A stretch of DNA of 34,465 bases from Oscillospiraceae bacterium (GTDB lineage Bacteria > Bacillota > Clostridia > Oscillospirales > Ruminococcaceae), in assembly GCA_020024475.1 (NCBI GenBank), contig JAHHTS010000022.1:1-34465 (forward strand), read 5' to 3'. Made by a program: the position numbers and the translations under genes. A model generated the notes under the pieces. It had not been told where the DNA came from, did no database searches, and saw nothing but the letters and a program-made list of their open reading frames with translations. Below, in pieces: positions 17,202 through 25,880 of the stretch (the stretch's first letter is position 1; the number at the start of each line of letters is the position of its first letter).

Positions 17202-17777
17202 TTAATCAACTAATTTAAATGCTCGGTAATAGTTGTCATCTTTAATTTCACTGAATAATACTAATTCTTGTCCATCGTATACACCTGGATAAAAAAGCAC
17301 TACAGGAACATTATCGATTACCTGATGTAAATTATTTAAAACCGTATGTGACCTAAGAATTGGATAACATTTTCCTATTCCAGTAATAAAAACGATTGCT
17401 TTTTCTGGAGTATTTTCTTGAATGTGCTTTATTATTAAACCATCTGCCGATGTAATTTTAAGCATATTGCTTATAGATTTAGAAACACGTTCAAAACCTT
17501 TCTTCTTTTCAAAGTCGTAACACTTTTCAAGGAACCCTTTTTTCTTTAGAATATCAATCGTAATATAATATAAATCAAATTCTACGATTTTATAATCATC
17601 CATTGATGAATTATTTTTCTTTTTCATATAATCAATTCGTTCTCTAACATACAGTTCTTTTTCGGCTGGATAATCAAAAATATAATATCCCACTTCATTT
17701 CCTAATCCTTTATTTTCTCTAAAGCTTGGCTTTTTGATAATTTCTTCAGCCTTATCAAGTCGTTGATCAAGTGTCAT
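17202..17777 (-). CDS. brxB: BrxB, DUF1788 BREX protein
   Basis: Small BREX core protein of the DUF1788 family, 191 residues, the usual length. Recognisable features are the N-terminal helix MTLDQRLDKAEEII, the central YIFDYPAEKELYVRERI, and the C-terminal half with KAIVFITGIGKCYPILRSH followed by PVVLFYPGVYDGQELVLF, which is typical of the family. Biochemical function is not well defined; it is essential for type 1 BREX and thought to belong to the core complex. It starts 3 bases after the brxA stop, with GGGGGTG as the probable ribosome site inside the brxA end, and is followed closely by brxC. Confidence 0.95.
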   Translation of the reverse strand: MTLDQRLDKAEEIIKKPSFRENKGLGNEVGYYIFDYPAEKELYVRERIDYMKKKNNSSMDDYKIVEFDLYYITIDILKKKGFLEKCYDFEKKKGFERVSKSISNMLKITSADGLIIKHIQENTPEKAIVFITGIGKCYPILRSHTVLNNLHQVIDNVPVVLFYPGVYDGQELVLFSEIKDDNYYRAFKLVD

Positions 17778-17780
17778 CTC

Positions 17781-18383
17781 TTAATTCACCCCCGTAATTG
17801 CTTTTACAATCGCACTTTCGCCTACAGCTTCAAGATAGCGTTCTAACGCTATATCCATAATAGGCGGTGTTATTGTTTTTTCTTTCCCATTAATACTTAA
17901 CAAATTTGCATCTACCATAAAATTGAAATATGCAGAACGTAATCTTTTTCTAGTAGCATCTGTTAACTTAGCTACATCATCTGTTTGTATTTCCTTGTTA
18001 TTGAAAAAAATATTTGCATCTTTGTCTTCTATGGCAGGTATTCCTAAGATTTTTTTTTCTCTGTACACTTCAAAAATAAATTCAAAAAATAACCTATCTC
18101 CACGTAATATCGCAATTAAATTTATCAGTTTTTGTGTTTGCAAGTCTGATGTCAAAAATAATTGTAATAAACTATCATCTAGTTTTTTGACTCTTTTCCA
18201 TATGTATCCATACATTCTTCTTGCACGATATTCTTTTGCAGCCCCAAATAGATTTTCATCTATACATAACTTTTTAATTTCTTCGTCTGTTTTTCCATCA
18301 CTTATTAGTTTTATAACTTTTTTAAACTCCACAAACCAAAACGATTGTGAAACCAATCCTGCACTATATTTATCATCTATCAT
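17781..18383 (-). CDS. brxA: BrxA, DUF1819 BREX protein
   Basis: First core gene of the BREX operon, 200 residues, DUF1819 family. The protein is all-helical, with the characteristic early SAGLVSQSFWFVEFKKVIKL and the middle KLINLIAILRGDRLFFEF, ending in ALERYLEAVGE. In studied homologues BrxA is a small DNA-binding protein resembling the NusB-fold BrxA/TumA-like group; its precise part in defence is unclear. AAAGGTGAT precedes the ATG, and the gene follows the small regulator stop by 12 bases, so regulator and core genes are co-transcribed. Confidence 0.94.
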   Translation of the reverse strand: MIDDKYSAGLVSQSFWFVEFKKVIKLISDGKTDEEIKKLCIDENLFGAAKEYRARRMYGYIWKRVKKLDDSLLQLFLTSDLQTQKLINLIAILRGDRLFFEFIFEVYREKKILGIPAIEDKDANIFFNNKEIQTDDVAKLTDATRKRLRSAYFNFMVDANLLSINGKEKTITPPIMDIALERYLEAVGESAIVKAITGVN

Positions 18384-18395
18384 TCTATATCACCT

Positions 18396-18602
18396 TTAAT
18401 CATCTAAAATAACTTCACATATATCACCAATATCGCAATGAAACACCTTGCACATTTTCATAAGTACTTCTAATGAAACTGGTTCATCCTTATTAAGTTT
18501 AGTCATTGTATTAGAACTTATCTCGGCAGCTCTTAACAAATCAGCTCTTTTCATTTTGTTATCTATCATCAATTTTTGAAGCTTGTTGTAACTTATTTTC
18601 AT
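18396..18602 (-). CDS. small Cro/CI-type regulator heading the BREX operon
   Basis: A 68-residue helix-turn-helix protein of the XRE (Cro/CI) family. The fold is nearly all of the protein: KLQKLMIDNKMKRADLLRAA as helices 1-2, the recognition turn EISSNTMTKLNKDE, then VSLEVLMKMCKVFHCDIGDI, which is the classic closing pattern. I chose the ATG at 18602 rather than the one nine codons upstream because GAAAGG lies 8 bases before it. It is the first gene of the transcript and sits next to an inverted repeat overlapping the promoter, so autoregulation of the BREX operon is the simplest role. An antitoxin-like role is less likely because no toxin gene is adjacent. Confidence 0.9.
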   Translation of the reverse strand: MKISYNKLQKLMIDNKMKRADLLRAAEISSNTMTKLNKDEPVSLEVLMKMCKVFHCDIGDICEVILDD

Positions 18603-18622
18603 AAACATTTCCTTTCTAATAA

Positions 18623-18664
18623 TTGACAAATAGTTATTATATGTGACTATTTAACAATAAATAA
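18623..18664 (-). promoter_or_regulatory. BREX operon promoter with overlapping operator-like dyad
   Basis: On the minus strand a perfect TATAAT (-10) lies at 18641-18636, about 34 bases before the chosen start of the regulator gene. The -35 position is poor (TTATTT around 18664). A dyad with 12-base arms and two mismatches (18623-18634, ttgacaaatagt, and 18646-18657, actatttaacaa) has the -10 box in its 11-base centre. A protein bound there would block RNA polymerase. Candidate ligands are the XRE protein and the WYL protein of the same operon. Confidence 0.6.
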
Positions 18665-18811
18665 CATTAAATAAACTTATTCACTTTATATTATAGTGTT
18701 TATTTCTGATCCCTTCAATAATTATGATGGTATTTAGCATTTTAAACAAATATGTTGTCTATTTTTCGAACATATTAGTTATATGTTTCTTAGTATTGAT
18801 TAAATATACAA

Positions 18812-18850
18812 ATGCCTACTCATACTAGTAACCACTCGTATAATATGCGG
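18812..18850 (+). pseudogene. N-terminal fragment of a split ribbon-helix-helix gene (tentative)
   Basis: ATG followed by 12 codons reads MPTHTSNHSYNMR and then meets the left end of the IS30-family remnant at 18851. The matching downstream piece begins at 19912 (DNSLLQKELLEELQPYA). Joined, they resemble a CopG/RHH-type antitoxin or small regulator. The fragment is short, so the link rests mainly on its position exactly at the junction. Confidence 0.4.
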
Positions 18851-19921
18851 TGAATCACACTATCAAGTGCAACAGTTTTAAAAAAATTCATATAAATTTA
18901 TAGTAGAATAAAGTCATCACAGCACACCACTAAAAAATGAAATCTATATGAACTATATTCGCATCTTACCGTATAAGAACGCAGTTGTATACGAAAATAT
19001 TGTGTGAATGGATTAGTTGATCGAAAAATTGCTGACTCATTGTGCTCAGCTACAGTACTGTTTATCATGAAATAAGAAGAAATTGCATACATATGTATGT
19101 CATTACAACATATTACACATATACAACACAAAAGAAGTATATGCTACGTTGATCTTGCCGTCATCGCGGAATGTTTCATTCACAGCAAGTAATCAAATAT
19201 CTTGAAGAAAAATGAAAGATACTTGATATCCAGAACAGAATTCTAATACACTATGTGAGTTATGTTCAAGTCAACTAATCATTTTCAACTGATTATTGTG
19301 AAAATGTTTATTAAACGGTAATTTAAAAGTCTTCGGTCTCAAGGAAAAGAATCTCAGCAACAAGGAAGCACGTGGTAAATTTAGTAAAGGCAAGTCTATA
19401 ATAAATTTTGATAAATCTGTTTAGATCAGACTGGAATCCTAGCACCAGCAAGCTGAAACAGTAGTTAGCTAGAAGAGTAAAATCAAAGTAGGTTTTGCCA
19501 CATTGTCAAAATGTAATACAAGATTTTACATAGCAGTTAAAATGTCTGACCGCAATGCTGAAACAACGTAAAATACTATAGTTAAAACTCTTTATGCTTT
19601 TTTCTCATTAACTGCTTAACACCATTACATCTGACGTATATACATAATTAGTAAACTGACATAATAATGAACAACAATTTAACTGTTATATTTATTTTGA
19701 CATTTCTTATTGTGCTTGGAAAATGAACAAATAAAAACTCAAACGTATTACTCATAAAGTTTTATTCTAAATGTATAAATCTTTCAAAAGTCAGTACTAT
19801 AACATTAAAAATAACCTGGCATTAATTAACACTAGTCCTTGTAAAGTTTTAAATTTTCTGTCTGTCCAAGAATTATGAAATTCTAAGCTTGCTAATTGTT
19901 GCTCTTAGTTTGACAATTCAC
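18851..19921 (+). mobile_element. decayed IS30-family insertion sequence
   Basis: About 1.07 kb, the size of an IS30 element. Translating the plus strand across frame changes and stops gives IS30 transposase blocks in the right order: HLTVxERSCI, then NGLVDRKIADSLCSATV, then VYHEIRRNC (near 19060), then ARGKFSKGKSI, then CNTRFYIAVKMSDRNAE (near 19530), then a YFDxxYCAW block, then LALINTSPCKVLNF (near 19840). Ends resemble inverted repeats: the left GTGAATCACACTATCAAG...GCAAC and the right end read inward GTGAATTGTC...GAGCAAC. More than ten stops or shifts show it is dead. It is independent of the IS3 remnants. Confidence 0.75.
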
Positions 19922-20046
19922 TGCTTCAAAAAGAATTATTGGAAGAATTACAGCCATATGCCCGCCAAAATAATATTTCTGCAAATGAACTGGTTGCTCA
20001 ATGTTTCAAATATACAATGCAAAAGAAAGTTACAAAAGACAAATAG
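19912..20046 (+). pseudogene. C-terminal fragment of a split ribbon-helix-helix gene
   Basis: Starting straight after the right end of the IS30 remnant, 44 open codons read DNSLLQKELLEELQPYARQN, then NISANELVAQCFKYTMQKK, ending at TAG. The pattern (helix with ELLEELQPYA, then NISxNELVAQ) is that of small CopG/Arc-type ribbon-helix-helix proteins. There is no start codon, and a stop lies two codons upstream. An intrinsic terminator follows at 20057. It is most likely the tail of the gene begun at 18812. Confidence 0.55.
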
Positions 20047-20056
20047 ATAAAAAACA

Positions 20057-20095
20057 ACTGCATTAAAAGATTATACTCTTTTTAATGCGGTTTTA
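20057..20095 (+). terminator. intrinsic terminator after the RHH fragment
   Basis: A stem with arms actgcattaaaaga and tctttttaatgcggt (one bulged T, one G-T pair), a short ttatac loop, and a following TTTTAATTTA tail. It fits a rho-independent terminator for the former plus-strand gene ending at 20046. Confidence 0.65.
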
Positions 20096-20212
20096 ATTTA
20101 CATTTCTTCTGTCAATACTATATATTATAAATCACCATTTCCTCTTTTAAGAGATCTATGTGATTCTTTTGATTTTAATTAAAACTGTAATTTGATAAGA
20201 TTACACATACCG

Positions 20213-20594
20213 TTAAGCTTTCAATAGTAATATTAACCTTGTTCTTTCCTCTTGAGTTTCAATTTCTACAATGCCTCATTTGTTATCTGGAACTACAACA
20301 ATTATTGTTTCATAATATATTTCTATTTTATTAATATCCCAAAAATATTATTTTAAAATTGTTTTTAATATCATCCTTTGTTGCAACTTCCAATAGATTC
20401 TGGAAATAAGTATTCACTTTAACCGTATAATCTACAAGCACATCTTTTCACATTAATATTTCAGCCAATACTTTTAAATCGTCGTGTAATATTCTTTCTA
20501 TAATTTCATCTATTTTTTTGATATTCCCATCAATTTCAGTCACATCTGTTTGTATAGTCTGCTCTGTTTCCGATTCTTCGTTTGAAAATAACAT
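20213..20594 (-). pseudogene. unrecognised minus-strand pseudogene
   Basis: From an ATG at 20594 the frame reads MLFSNEESETEQTIQTDVTE, continues through KKIDEIIERILHDDLKVLAEILM, hits TGA, and resumes with KDVLVDYTVKVNTYFQNLLE. After a frame change near 20340 it continues as INKIEIYYETIIVVVPDNK, then another stop, then GIVEIETQEERTRLILLLKA. About 125 codons therefore remain with two internal stops and one shift. The coding character (charged helices, then a beta-rich part) is clear, but I do not recognise the family. It lies between the IS30 remnant and the right 610-bp repeat. Confidence 0.5.
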
Positions 20595-20712
20595 TACTTA
20601 ACTTGAGCCAAATACCAGAGATTAAAGTTTAAAATTGAAAAACTTTAACTGTTGCTGAAATTTAAAAAATCTCCAACAAAAACTTGCTCTTTTGGAGAAA
20701 TAAAATAACATT

Positions 20713-21322
20713 CTAAAACAGTATCTATCTAAAAAAGTAATAAACTAAAAAGGAGCTGTTATTAAAAAAATTATCTAATCATCATAGTATAAAAATTTTA
20801 TTAAAAGTATTGAAAATACACAGTAGTACTAACTATTGATAATATTAGGCGAAAGGTTTACGTAAAATAAGTGTTAATCATGTATCAATATCAATTAAAC
20901 AACTTAATATACATTCTATTGCAATAAAAAAGCATAAACACCACAAACAAAAACTTAACTCTACTATTTCTCATTAAAATCTTGCAGAACAAAAATTCAC
21001 AGCCAATAAATCTAATCAAATATGGTTATCTTATATTATGTATATCTATACCATTAAAAATGGTTGGACTTATTTATCAAGCGTAGTAGATGTTTATACC
21101 AGAAAAATTATTGGTTTTTATGCTAAGAAATAGATAAACATATTATTTTATTTGACATTAAAAACGCTTGCCTTAATCAAAGCTACCCTAGCGGTGTTAT
21201 CTCACACAGTAATAGTAAATTTCAATATAACTCCAATAATTATATATATTTTGCTATCAGTTTTAATACAAACTTTCTCTATACTAAAATTCGTATTTTC
21301 ATGCTCAGATTATTGACTATAA
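20713..21322. repeat. 610-bp perfect direct repeat, right copy
   Basis: Second copy of the sequence at 290-899, in the same orientation and without a difference. Together the copies bound 19.8 kb of intervening DNA containing the BREX operon. A 9-base match, aaataacat, occurs on both sides of this copy (20703-20711 and 21326-21334). It could be a target duplication or chance in AT-rich sequence. Confidence 0.97.
20833..21322 (+). pseudogene. decayed IS3-family transposase (orfB) segment, right copy
   Basis: Identical to the left copy, with the same stops, the same frame changes and the same missing C-terminus. Because shared decay must predate duplication, this is a copy of an already dead element and not a second independent insertion. 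Confidence 0.8.
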
Positions 21323-21518
21323 TCTAAATAACATATATGTACACTGAGTTTTAATATTGATTATATAATTGTATTTTTTTACTTTTCATAGTTTTATATT
21401 GTTCTATTTCTCAAATAATAAAGAATTGCTAATGTATATAAATTGATATAATTATAAACAAATATTGCCAAAATGTTTGACTACAACAAAGTTAAATCTA
21501 CTTGGTGAGTTTTCTTCG

Positions 21519-21547
21519 TTGTTATTTTGCAAAAAGCACTATATAAT
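21519..21547 (+). promoter_or_regulatory. probable promoter of the MazG-like/helicase genes
   Basis: TTGTTA (-35) at 21519-21524 and a perfect TATAAT (-10) at 21542-21547 are separated by exactly 17 bases. The leader to the ATG at 21617 is about 65 bases. A second TATAAT at 21575-21580 lacks a convincing -35. Confidence 0.6.
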
Positions 21548-21616
21548 ATGATTAATTATATATTTAACTTAAACTATAATCCAACTATTTAAACTTTTTT
21601 AAGAAAGGCTATATGT

Positions 21617-21937
21617 ATGGGCGTAAAACATTACCAAAAACTGGTGCGTGATCGCATCCCTAAAATCATAGAGGCAGATGGAAAATCTTGTATAACAGAA
21701 GTTCTTTCTGATGAAATGTACATACAAATGCTAGATGCAAAGCTTAATGAGGAATTATTTGAATATCAAGAAAGCAAATCATTGGAAGAGCTAGCTGATT
21801 TATTAGAGGTAATACAATCAATAGTAAAAGCTCGAGGATGGAGTTTGGAGCAATTGGAACAGGTTCGTATTGAAAAAAATTCTAAACACGGTGGATTCAG
21901 CAAAAAGCTTCTGCTTAAAGAAGTAAATGATAAGTGA
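21617..21937 (+). CDS. MazG-like nucleotide pyrophosphohydrolase
   Basis: Small (106-residue) all-alpha NTP pyrophosphohydrolase of the MazG/phosphoribosyl-ATP pyrophosphatase type. Such enzymes hydrolyse nucleoside triphosphates to monophosphate and pyrophosphate. It opens with HYQKLVRDRIPKII, the typical start of this subgroup. The metal-binding helices carry E46xxE49 and E58xxD61 (EELFEYQ and EELADLLEV), and the C-terminus has the usual KHGGFSKKLLL. AGAAAGG precedes the ATG. It ends 9 bases before the nuclease-helicase gene, so the two form an operon. Adjacency to a nuclease-helicase suggests a role in nucleotide-based or DNA defence, but a housekeeping role is possible. Confidence 0.88.
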   Translation: MGVKHYQKLVRDRIPKIIEADGKSCITEVLSDEMYIQMLDAKLNEELFEYQESKSLEELADLLEVIQSIVKARGWSLEQLEQVRIEKNSKHGGFSKKLLLKEVNDK

Positions 21938-21946
21938 GGTAAGTCT

Positions 21947-24226
21947 ATGGAAAATACACGATACGAATCTTGCACTACATCAGAAAATATATTTGCCAAT
22001 CTATTTGTAGACACTTTCGGTGCCGAAAAAGCAGACTATCTATACCCACAATATCATTTTTATGATATTTACCAGGGAAGTCGTTACGCTGATTTTATGG
22101 TAGATGCTGGAGGTCGAAAAGTTGTTATTGAGATTGACGATGAAGCCAGTCACAATAAGCAGTTAGTATCCTCTGGCAAGTTCTATGATGATTTACTCAA
22201 ACAAAACAGCATGGTTCATCTTGGTTGGGATGTTTACCGCTGGGCAGTGCGACAACTACAAAAAGAACCAGAAAGAGTCAAGGATTAGCTTCGTATTTTT
22301 CTAGGTACCCATCCACACTTTCAAGAAATTGATGATTATCTACCCAAACAGCGTGGCAAGATATTAGACGGTTCTAATTTGAAGCTAAAACAGCATCAAG
22401 TAGCCGCACTTAATGCTTTAAGTGAAATGCGTACCAACCATGAATCTATTGCCATTTTATATCATGCAACTGGAACCGGAAAGACAGTTACTGCAGTGAT
22501 GGACGCCAAGCGATGTGGTGGTAGAGTGTTATTTTTAGCACATACTCAGGAGCTAGTTAACCAGGCGGCAAAGTCTTTCCAAAAATTGTGGCCAACCGTT
22601 ACTGTGGGTCGATATGTGGAAGATATAAAGCAGTCCGATTCCCATGTAGTTTGTGGCAGTGTACAGAGCGTCGCCTTGCATTTAGACAGTTTTAGAGACA
22701 TAGATTTTGATTATCTGATTGTGGACGAAGCACATCACGCTGCCGCTGATACATACCAAAAGGTTTTATCATTTTTTAATCCATCGTTTACACTTGGATT
22801 AACTGCTACTCCGGAACGTGCAGATGATAAAAGTATACTGGATATTTTCAAAAACACAGCCCACAAAATCGACATTCAGACTGCTGTGGAAATTGGAGAA
22901 CTCGTACCTGTGCGATGTATTCGAATCCACACAAATATTGATCTAACCAAAGTACGGTTTTGTGGTGTTCAGTACAACATCCGTGATTTGGAGAGTAGAA
23001 TCTATGTACCAGAACGCAATCGTTTAATTGTACAAACATGGATGCAGTATGTTAAAAATAAGCGCACAGTAATATTTTGTGCTTCCGTCAAACACGCAGA
23101 ACAAATTGCAGCTATGTTTTGTGAACAAGGTATCTCTGCTGTAGCAGTGTCTGGCGCTATGAAACAATCCGATCGCAAAGAATTTCAAGATAGATTTGTA
23201 AACCGAGAAATTCAAATTCTCTGTGCTTGTGATTTACTGAACGAAGGATGGGACTGTCCTGAAATTGAAGTTCTATTCATGGCTCGCCCAACCATGTCCA
23301 AAGTTCTGTATACTCAGCAACTTGGACGTGGGATGCGCTTATACGAGGGAAAAGAAAGTTTGATGGTGTTTGATTTTGTGGATAACGCAAGCCAATACAA
23401 TGCCCCATATTCATTGCACCGTCTATTCAAATTGAAAGAATATCACCCTGGAAAACTGGCTATATCACCAAACGCAAAAAGAGCAGCCGAGGAGAATCTA
23501 TACTTAAAAGGAGAAAAACCGGATGCCTTAATTGACTGGCCTGTTGATGTTACTGATTACGAGGTGGTAGATATTTTCAACTGGCAGGAAGAAGCCATAG
23601 GTATGATTTCTCAAATGGAGTTTGTTCGCCGTGTTGATGTTCAGACAGAAACTATTGAACGATATGTAAGGGAGGGCAAATTGGTTCCAGATTTGGTAGT
23701 TCCAATGAGTGAACATCGTACATTCAAATATTTCAAGGAAGATACACTTCATAAATATGCGAAACAGTATGATTGGCGCATTATAGACGACAGCAATCGC
23801 AAGGATATGTTTATGGAAATGATACGTCAAATGGATATGAGCTATTCCTATAAGCCTGTGCTTATCAAAGCTATTTTACTATATGCCGACAACAAAGGTT
23901 GTGTAAAATTGGATGATATTGTAACTTATTTCCGTTCATTTTATGAAAATAGACGGTCTATAGGTCTTATTGTAGAGAAATCTAACAGCATTTTCGCCAA
24001 AGGTGGATATACTGATAAGGATGCCACACGAAATATCCTGTCTAACCCTTTCAAGCGTTTTGAAGATATGCAAATAATACGCCATACTAAAACATTGGGA
24101 ATTATCCAGGTCGATGAATCGGTGTGGAAGCATTTAAGCAAAGAGGAAAAATCAGAAATTGAAAAAATCTGCGATAATAAGCTGAATGCATACTATGAAA
24201 ATTTATCTAAAAAAGCCAATAAATAA
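21947..24226 (+). pseudogene. nuclease-helicase gene interrupted by one amber codon
   Basis: Reading frame +2 is continuous from ATG 21947 to TAA 24226 (759 codons) except for TAG at 22286-22288. Homology-like sequence runs through the stop (VKD, stop, LRIFLGTHPHFQEIDDYLPK). Residues 1-113 form a Vsr/DUF559-like nuclease: ADF (D49), IEIDDE (E62, D64), H69 and D81. The helicase core follows: HATGTGKT (K179), VDEAHH, LTATPE, and QQLGRGMR, which is superfamily 2 type as in restriction helicases. The TTG at 22379 could restart the helicase part, but no ribosome site precedes it. So the gene is a recent nonsense mutant, a sequencing error, or a readthrough case; one GAG-to-TAG change would explain it. 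GAGGTAAG precedes the ATG. Confidence 0.85.
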
Positions 24227-24644
24227 ATGATACTGACTTATAACAGCAATTCTATAAACTATATAGTCTTTAGATTATAAACCTAATTTTAAAAAATATT
24301 TTCTCATAAGTGAGAAACAGTTAGGTAATCCGCTGAATAACTACCTTGAAAGTCTAAATCAAGACTTGCAATGATATTATAGAATTGTAATGTACTGACA
24401 TTGAGATGTTATCATTATTAGAATTAAAATTATATATGTTTTGAACCAAGTATTGCGAATTTAGTTTATACAACAAACTTTTTTAACTAGTGTTTTAAAT
24501 ATTTATATCAAATCTCCATCATAGATAGCTGGTTATATAAAAATTAGGAATAGCCTGTATATTATTTGGCTATTCCTTTATTATTTATACTATTTAATTA
24601 CAATTTATCAATTTAATATTCTAAATACCTTATGATTAATTGCT
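24227..24644. other. intergenic region between converging genes
   Basis: About 420 bases of AT-rich sequence between the helicase gene and a convergent lipoprotein gene. Apart from the hairpin at 24547-24576, I see no coding or repeat signal. Confidence 0.6.
24547..24576. terminator. bidirectional intrinsic terminator
   Basis: A perfect 9-bp stem (ggaatagcc / ggctattcc) with a 12-base loop is followed by TTTATTATTT on the plus strand and by TAATTTTTAT on the minus strand. It can terminate both the plus-strand helicase transcript and the minus-strand lipoprotein transcript. Confidence 0.85.
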
Positions 24645-25880
24645 TTATACAGTTTCCCATACTCTCCAGCTTATACCATCATCGGTTGTTATGTAGTAAT
24701 TTGTGTAATCATTCTCGGTATTATTTACGCTTACAATACCTATATTACTATCAAAATAGATTATTTTATCAACATAACCAGTTTTATCCAAAACCGTTAC
24801 GTCGGTGAATTTTTTGTCCGAAATGCTCTTTTTAAGCATAATATTACTGCCAAAATTTCCTGAGATATACTTTGTGTCGTCGAAGGTTACCAAATCAAAA
24901 GGCACAATCTGCTCTTCTTCATTAAACAGGTTTTTTATTTTATATTTTTTTGTTTGCTTCCAGTTGGCTCCGTTATCAGTTGATGTAAACTGCAAAATTC
25001 CGTCAGGAGCAAAGAACAATAGTGTGCCTACACCAGATGTGTCAAAATGGAAACTAGCATTGGTTTTACCGTATTTTTCAACATCAATTTTCGGTAAAAA
25101 GCAATAATCAAATTTGCTGTTCATATTAGATCTTGTATTCACAATCACTCTGTCTTGGCTTCCAACATAGTCAACATACGCCGAATATGTATCGGACAAA
25201 TATATACCCATATTCTTTGTAGTTGTCCCTCTTAAAATACACATATAGCCTATTTTTTCTTTCGTAATTGGTGAATAATAGTCAAACCATAAAAGTTCAT
25301 TTTCAAACCTTACTCCATGTTCAACATATCTACTCAGAATATCATCTATCATGGTTATTTCTTCTTTGGTATATATAAGTTTGTTTATGTTGTCTATACC
25401 AAATCCTCTTTCACCTGCCATAACAGAGCCGTCTTTGAGAGATATTGCAGGTTCAAATTTCATAGTTTCTGTATCTGTTGTTATTTCGATAAATATTTCG
25501 CTGAATACTTCGCTATAATTGCCACACACAACAAAAGGTGAATTTCCATCAAATTCAAACATTAAATCCTTGTTTTGACCAAATATATCGTTTTTATAAA
25601 TCTTTGTATTTCTTACATTTTCTTTTGGGATAATAAGATAATATTCTCCCTGTGAAATTTCGTAAATAGGTATTTCTTCCTCATTAAGAAATACCTCGTT
25701 ATATGTTTTTAGTCTGTGTGTAGCCATTTCTTGCTCAAACCCAAGATAAGCTACTACATACATCTTATCTTTTGCATGTTCAAAAATATCCAGTGTTGTA
25801 TTTTTGTATGTTTGCTCTGCTGAGCATGCTGAAAATATTACTACAAATAGTGATGTTAAAAGTATTATTATCTTTTTCAT
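24645..25880 (-). CDS. lipoprotein with Asp-box repeats
   Basis: Exported lipoprotein of 411 residues. The signal peptide MKKIIILLTSLFVVIFSAC has a lipobox at FSAC with C19 as the lipidated residue. Two Asp-box (BNR-like) motifs, STDNGANW near residue 301 and TTDDGISW near residue 397, point to a beta-propeller of the sialidase/photosystem-assembly fold, though only the C-terminal blades keep the motif. No catalytic sialidase residues were recognised, so binding or scaffolding at the cell surface is more likely than enzymatic action. TAGAGGT precedes the ATG. It is monocistronic and ends at the shared terminator. Confidence 0.85.
   Translation of the reverse strand: MKKIIILLTSLFVVIFSACSAEQTYKNTTLDIFEHAKDKMYVVAYLGFEQEMATHRLKTYNEVFLNEEEIPIYEISQGEYYLIIPKENVRNTKIYKNDIFGQNKDLMFEFDGNSPFVVCGNYSEVFSEIFIEITTDTETMKFEPAISLKDGSVMAGERGFGIDNINKLIYTKEEITMIDDILSRYVEHGVRFENELLWFDYYSPITKEKIGYMCILRGTTTKNMGIYLSDTYSAYVDYVGSQDRVIVNTRSNMNSKFDYCFLPKIDVEKYGKTNASFHFDTSGVGTLLFFAPDGILQFTSTDNGANWKQTKKYKIKNLFNEEEQIVPFDLVTFDDTKYISGNFGSNIMLKKSISDKKFTDVTVLDKTGYVDKIIYFDSNIGIVSVNNTENDYTNYYITTDDGISWRVWETV

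Noticed and set aside
18898..19131. 77-codon minus-strand frame rich in Cys
   Set aside because: It lies opposite the IS30 transposase remnant, whose plus-strand homology explains the sequence.
20622..20648. Inverted repeat ttaaagttt / aaactttaa as a terminator
   Set aside because: It has no T-run on either side and no gene end nearby. It is weak and AT-rich.
20703..21334. aaataacat on both sides of the right 610-bp repeat as a target-site duplication
   Set aside because: It is a nine-base AT-rich match a few bases away from the repeat ends, not present at the left copy, and longer than IS3-family duplications. Chance is likely.
22379..24226. Independent helicase gene with a TTG start
   Set aside because: It has no ribosome binding site, and protein-like sequence continues upstream in the same frame to the amber codon and beyond. 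It is better described as part of the interrupted gene.
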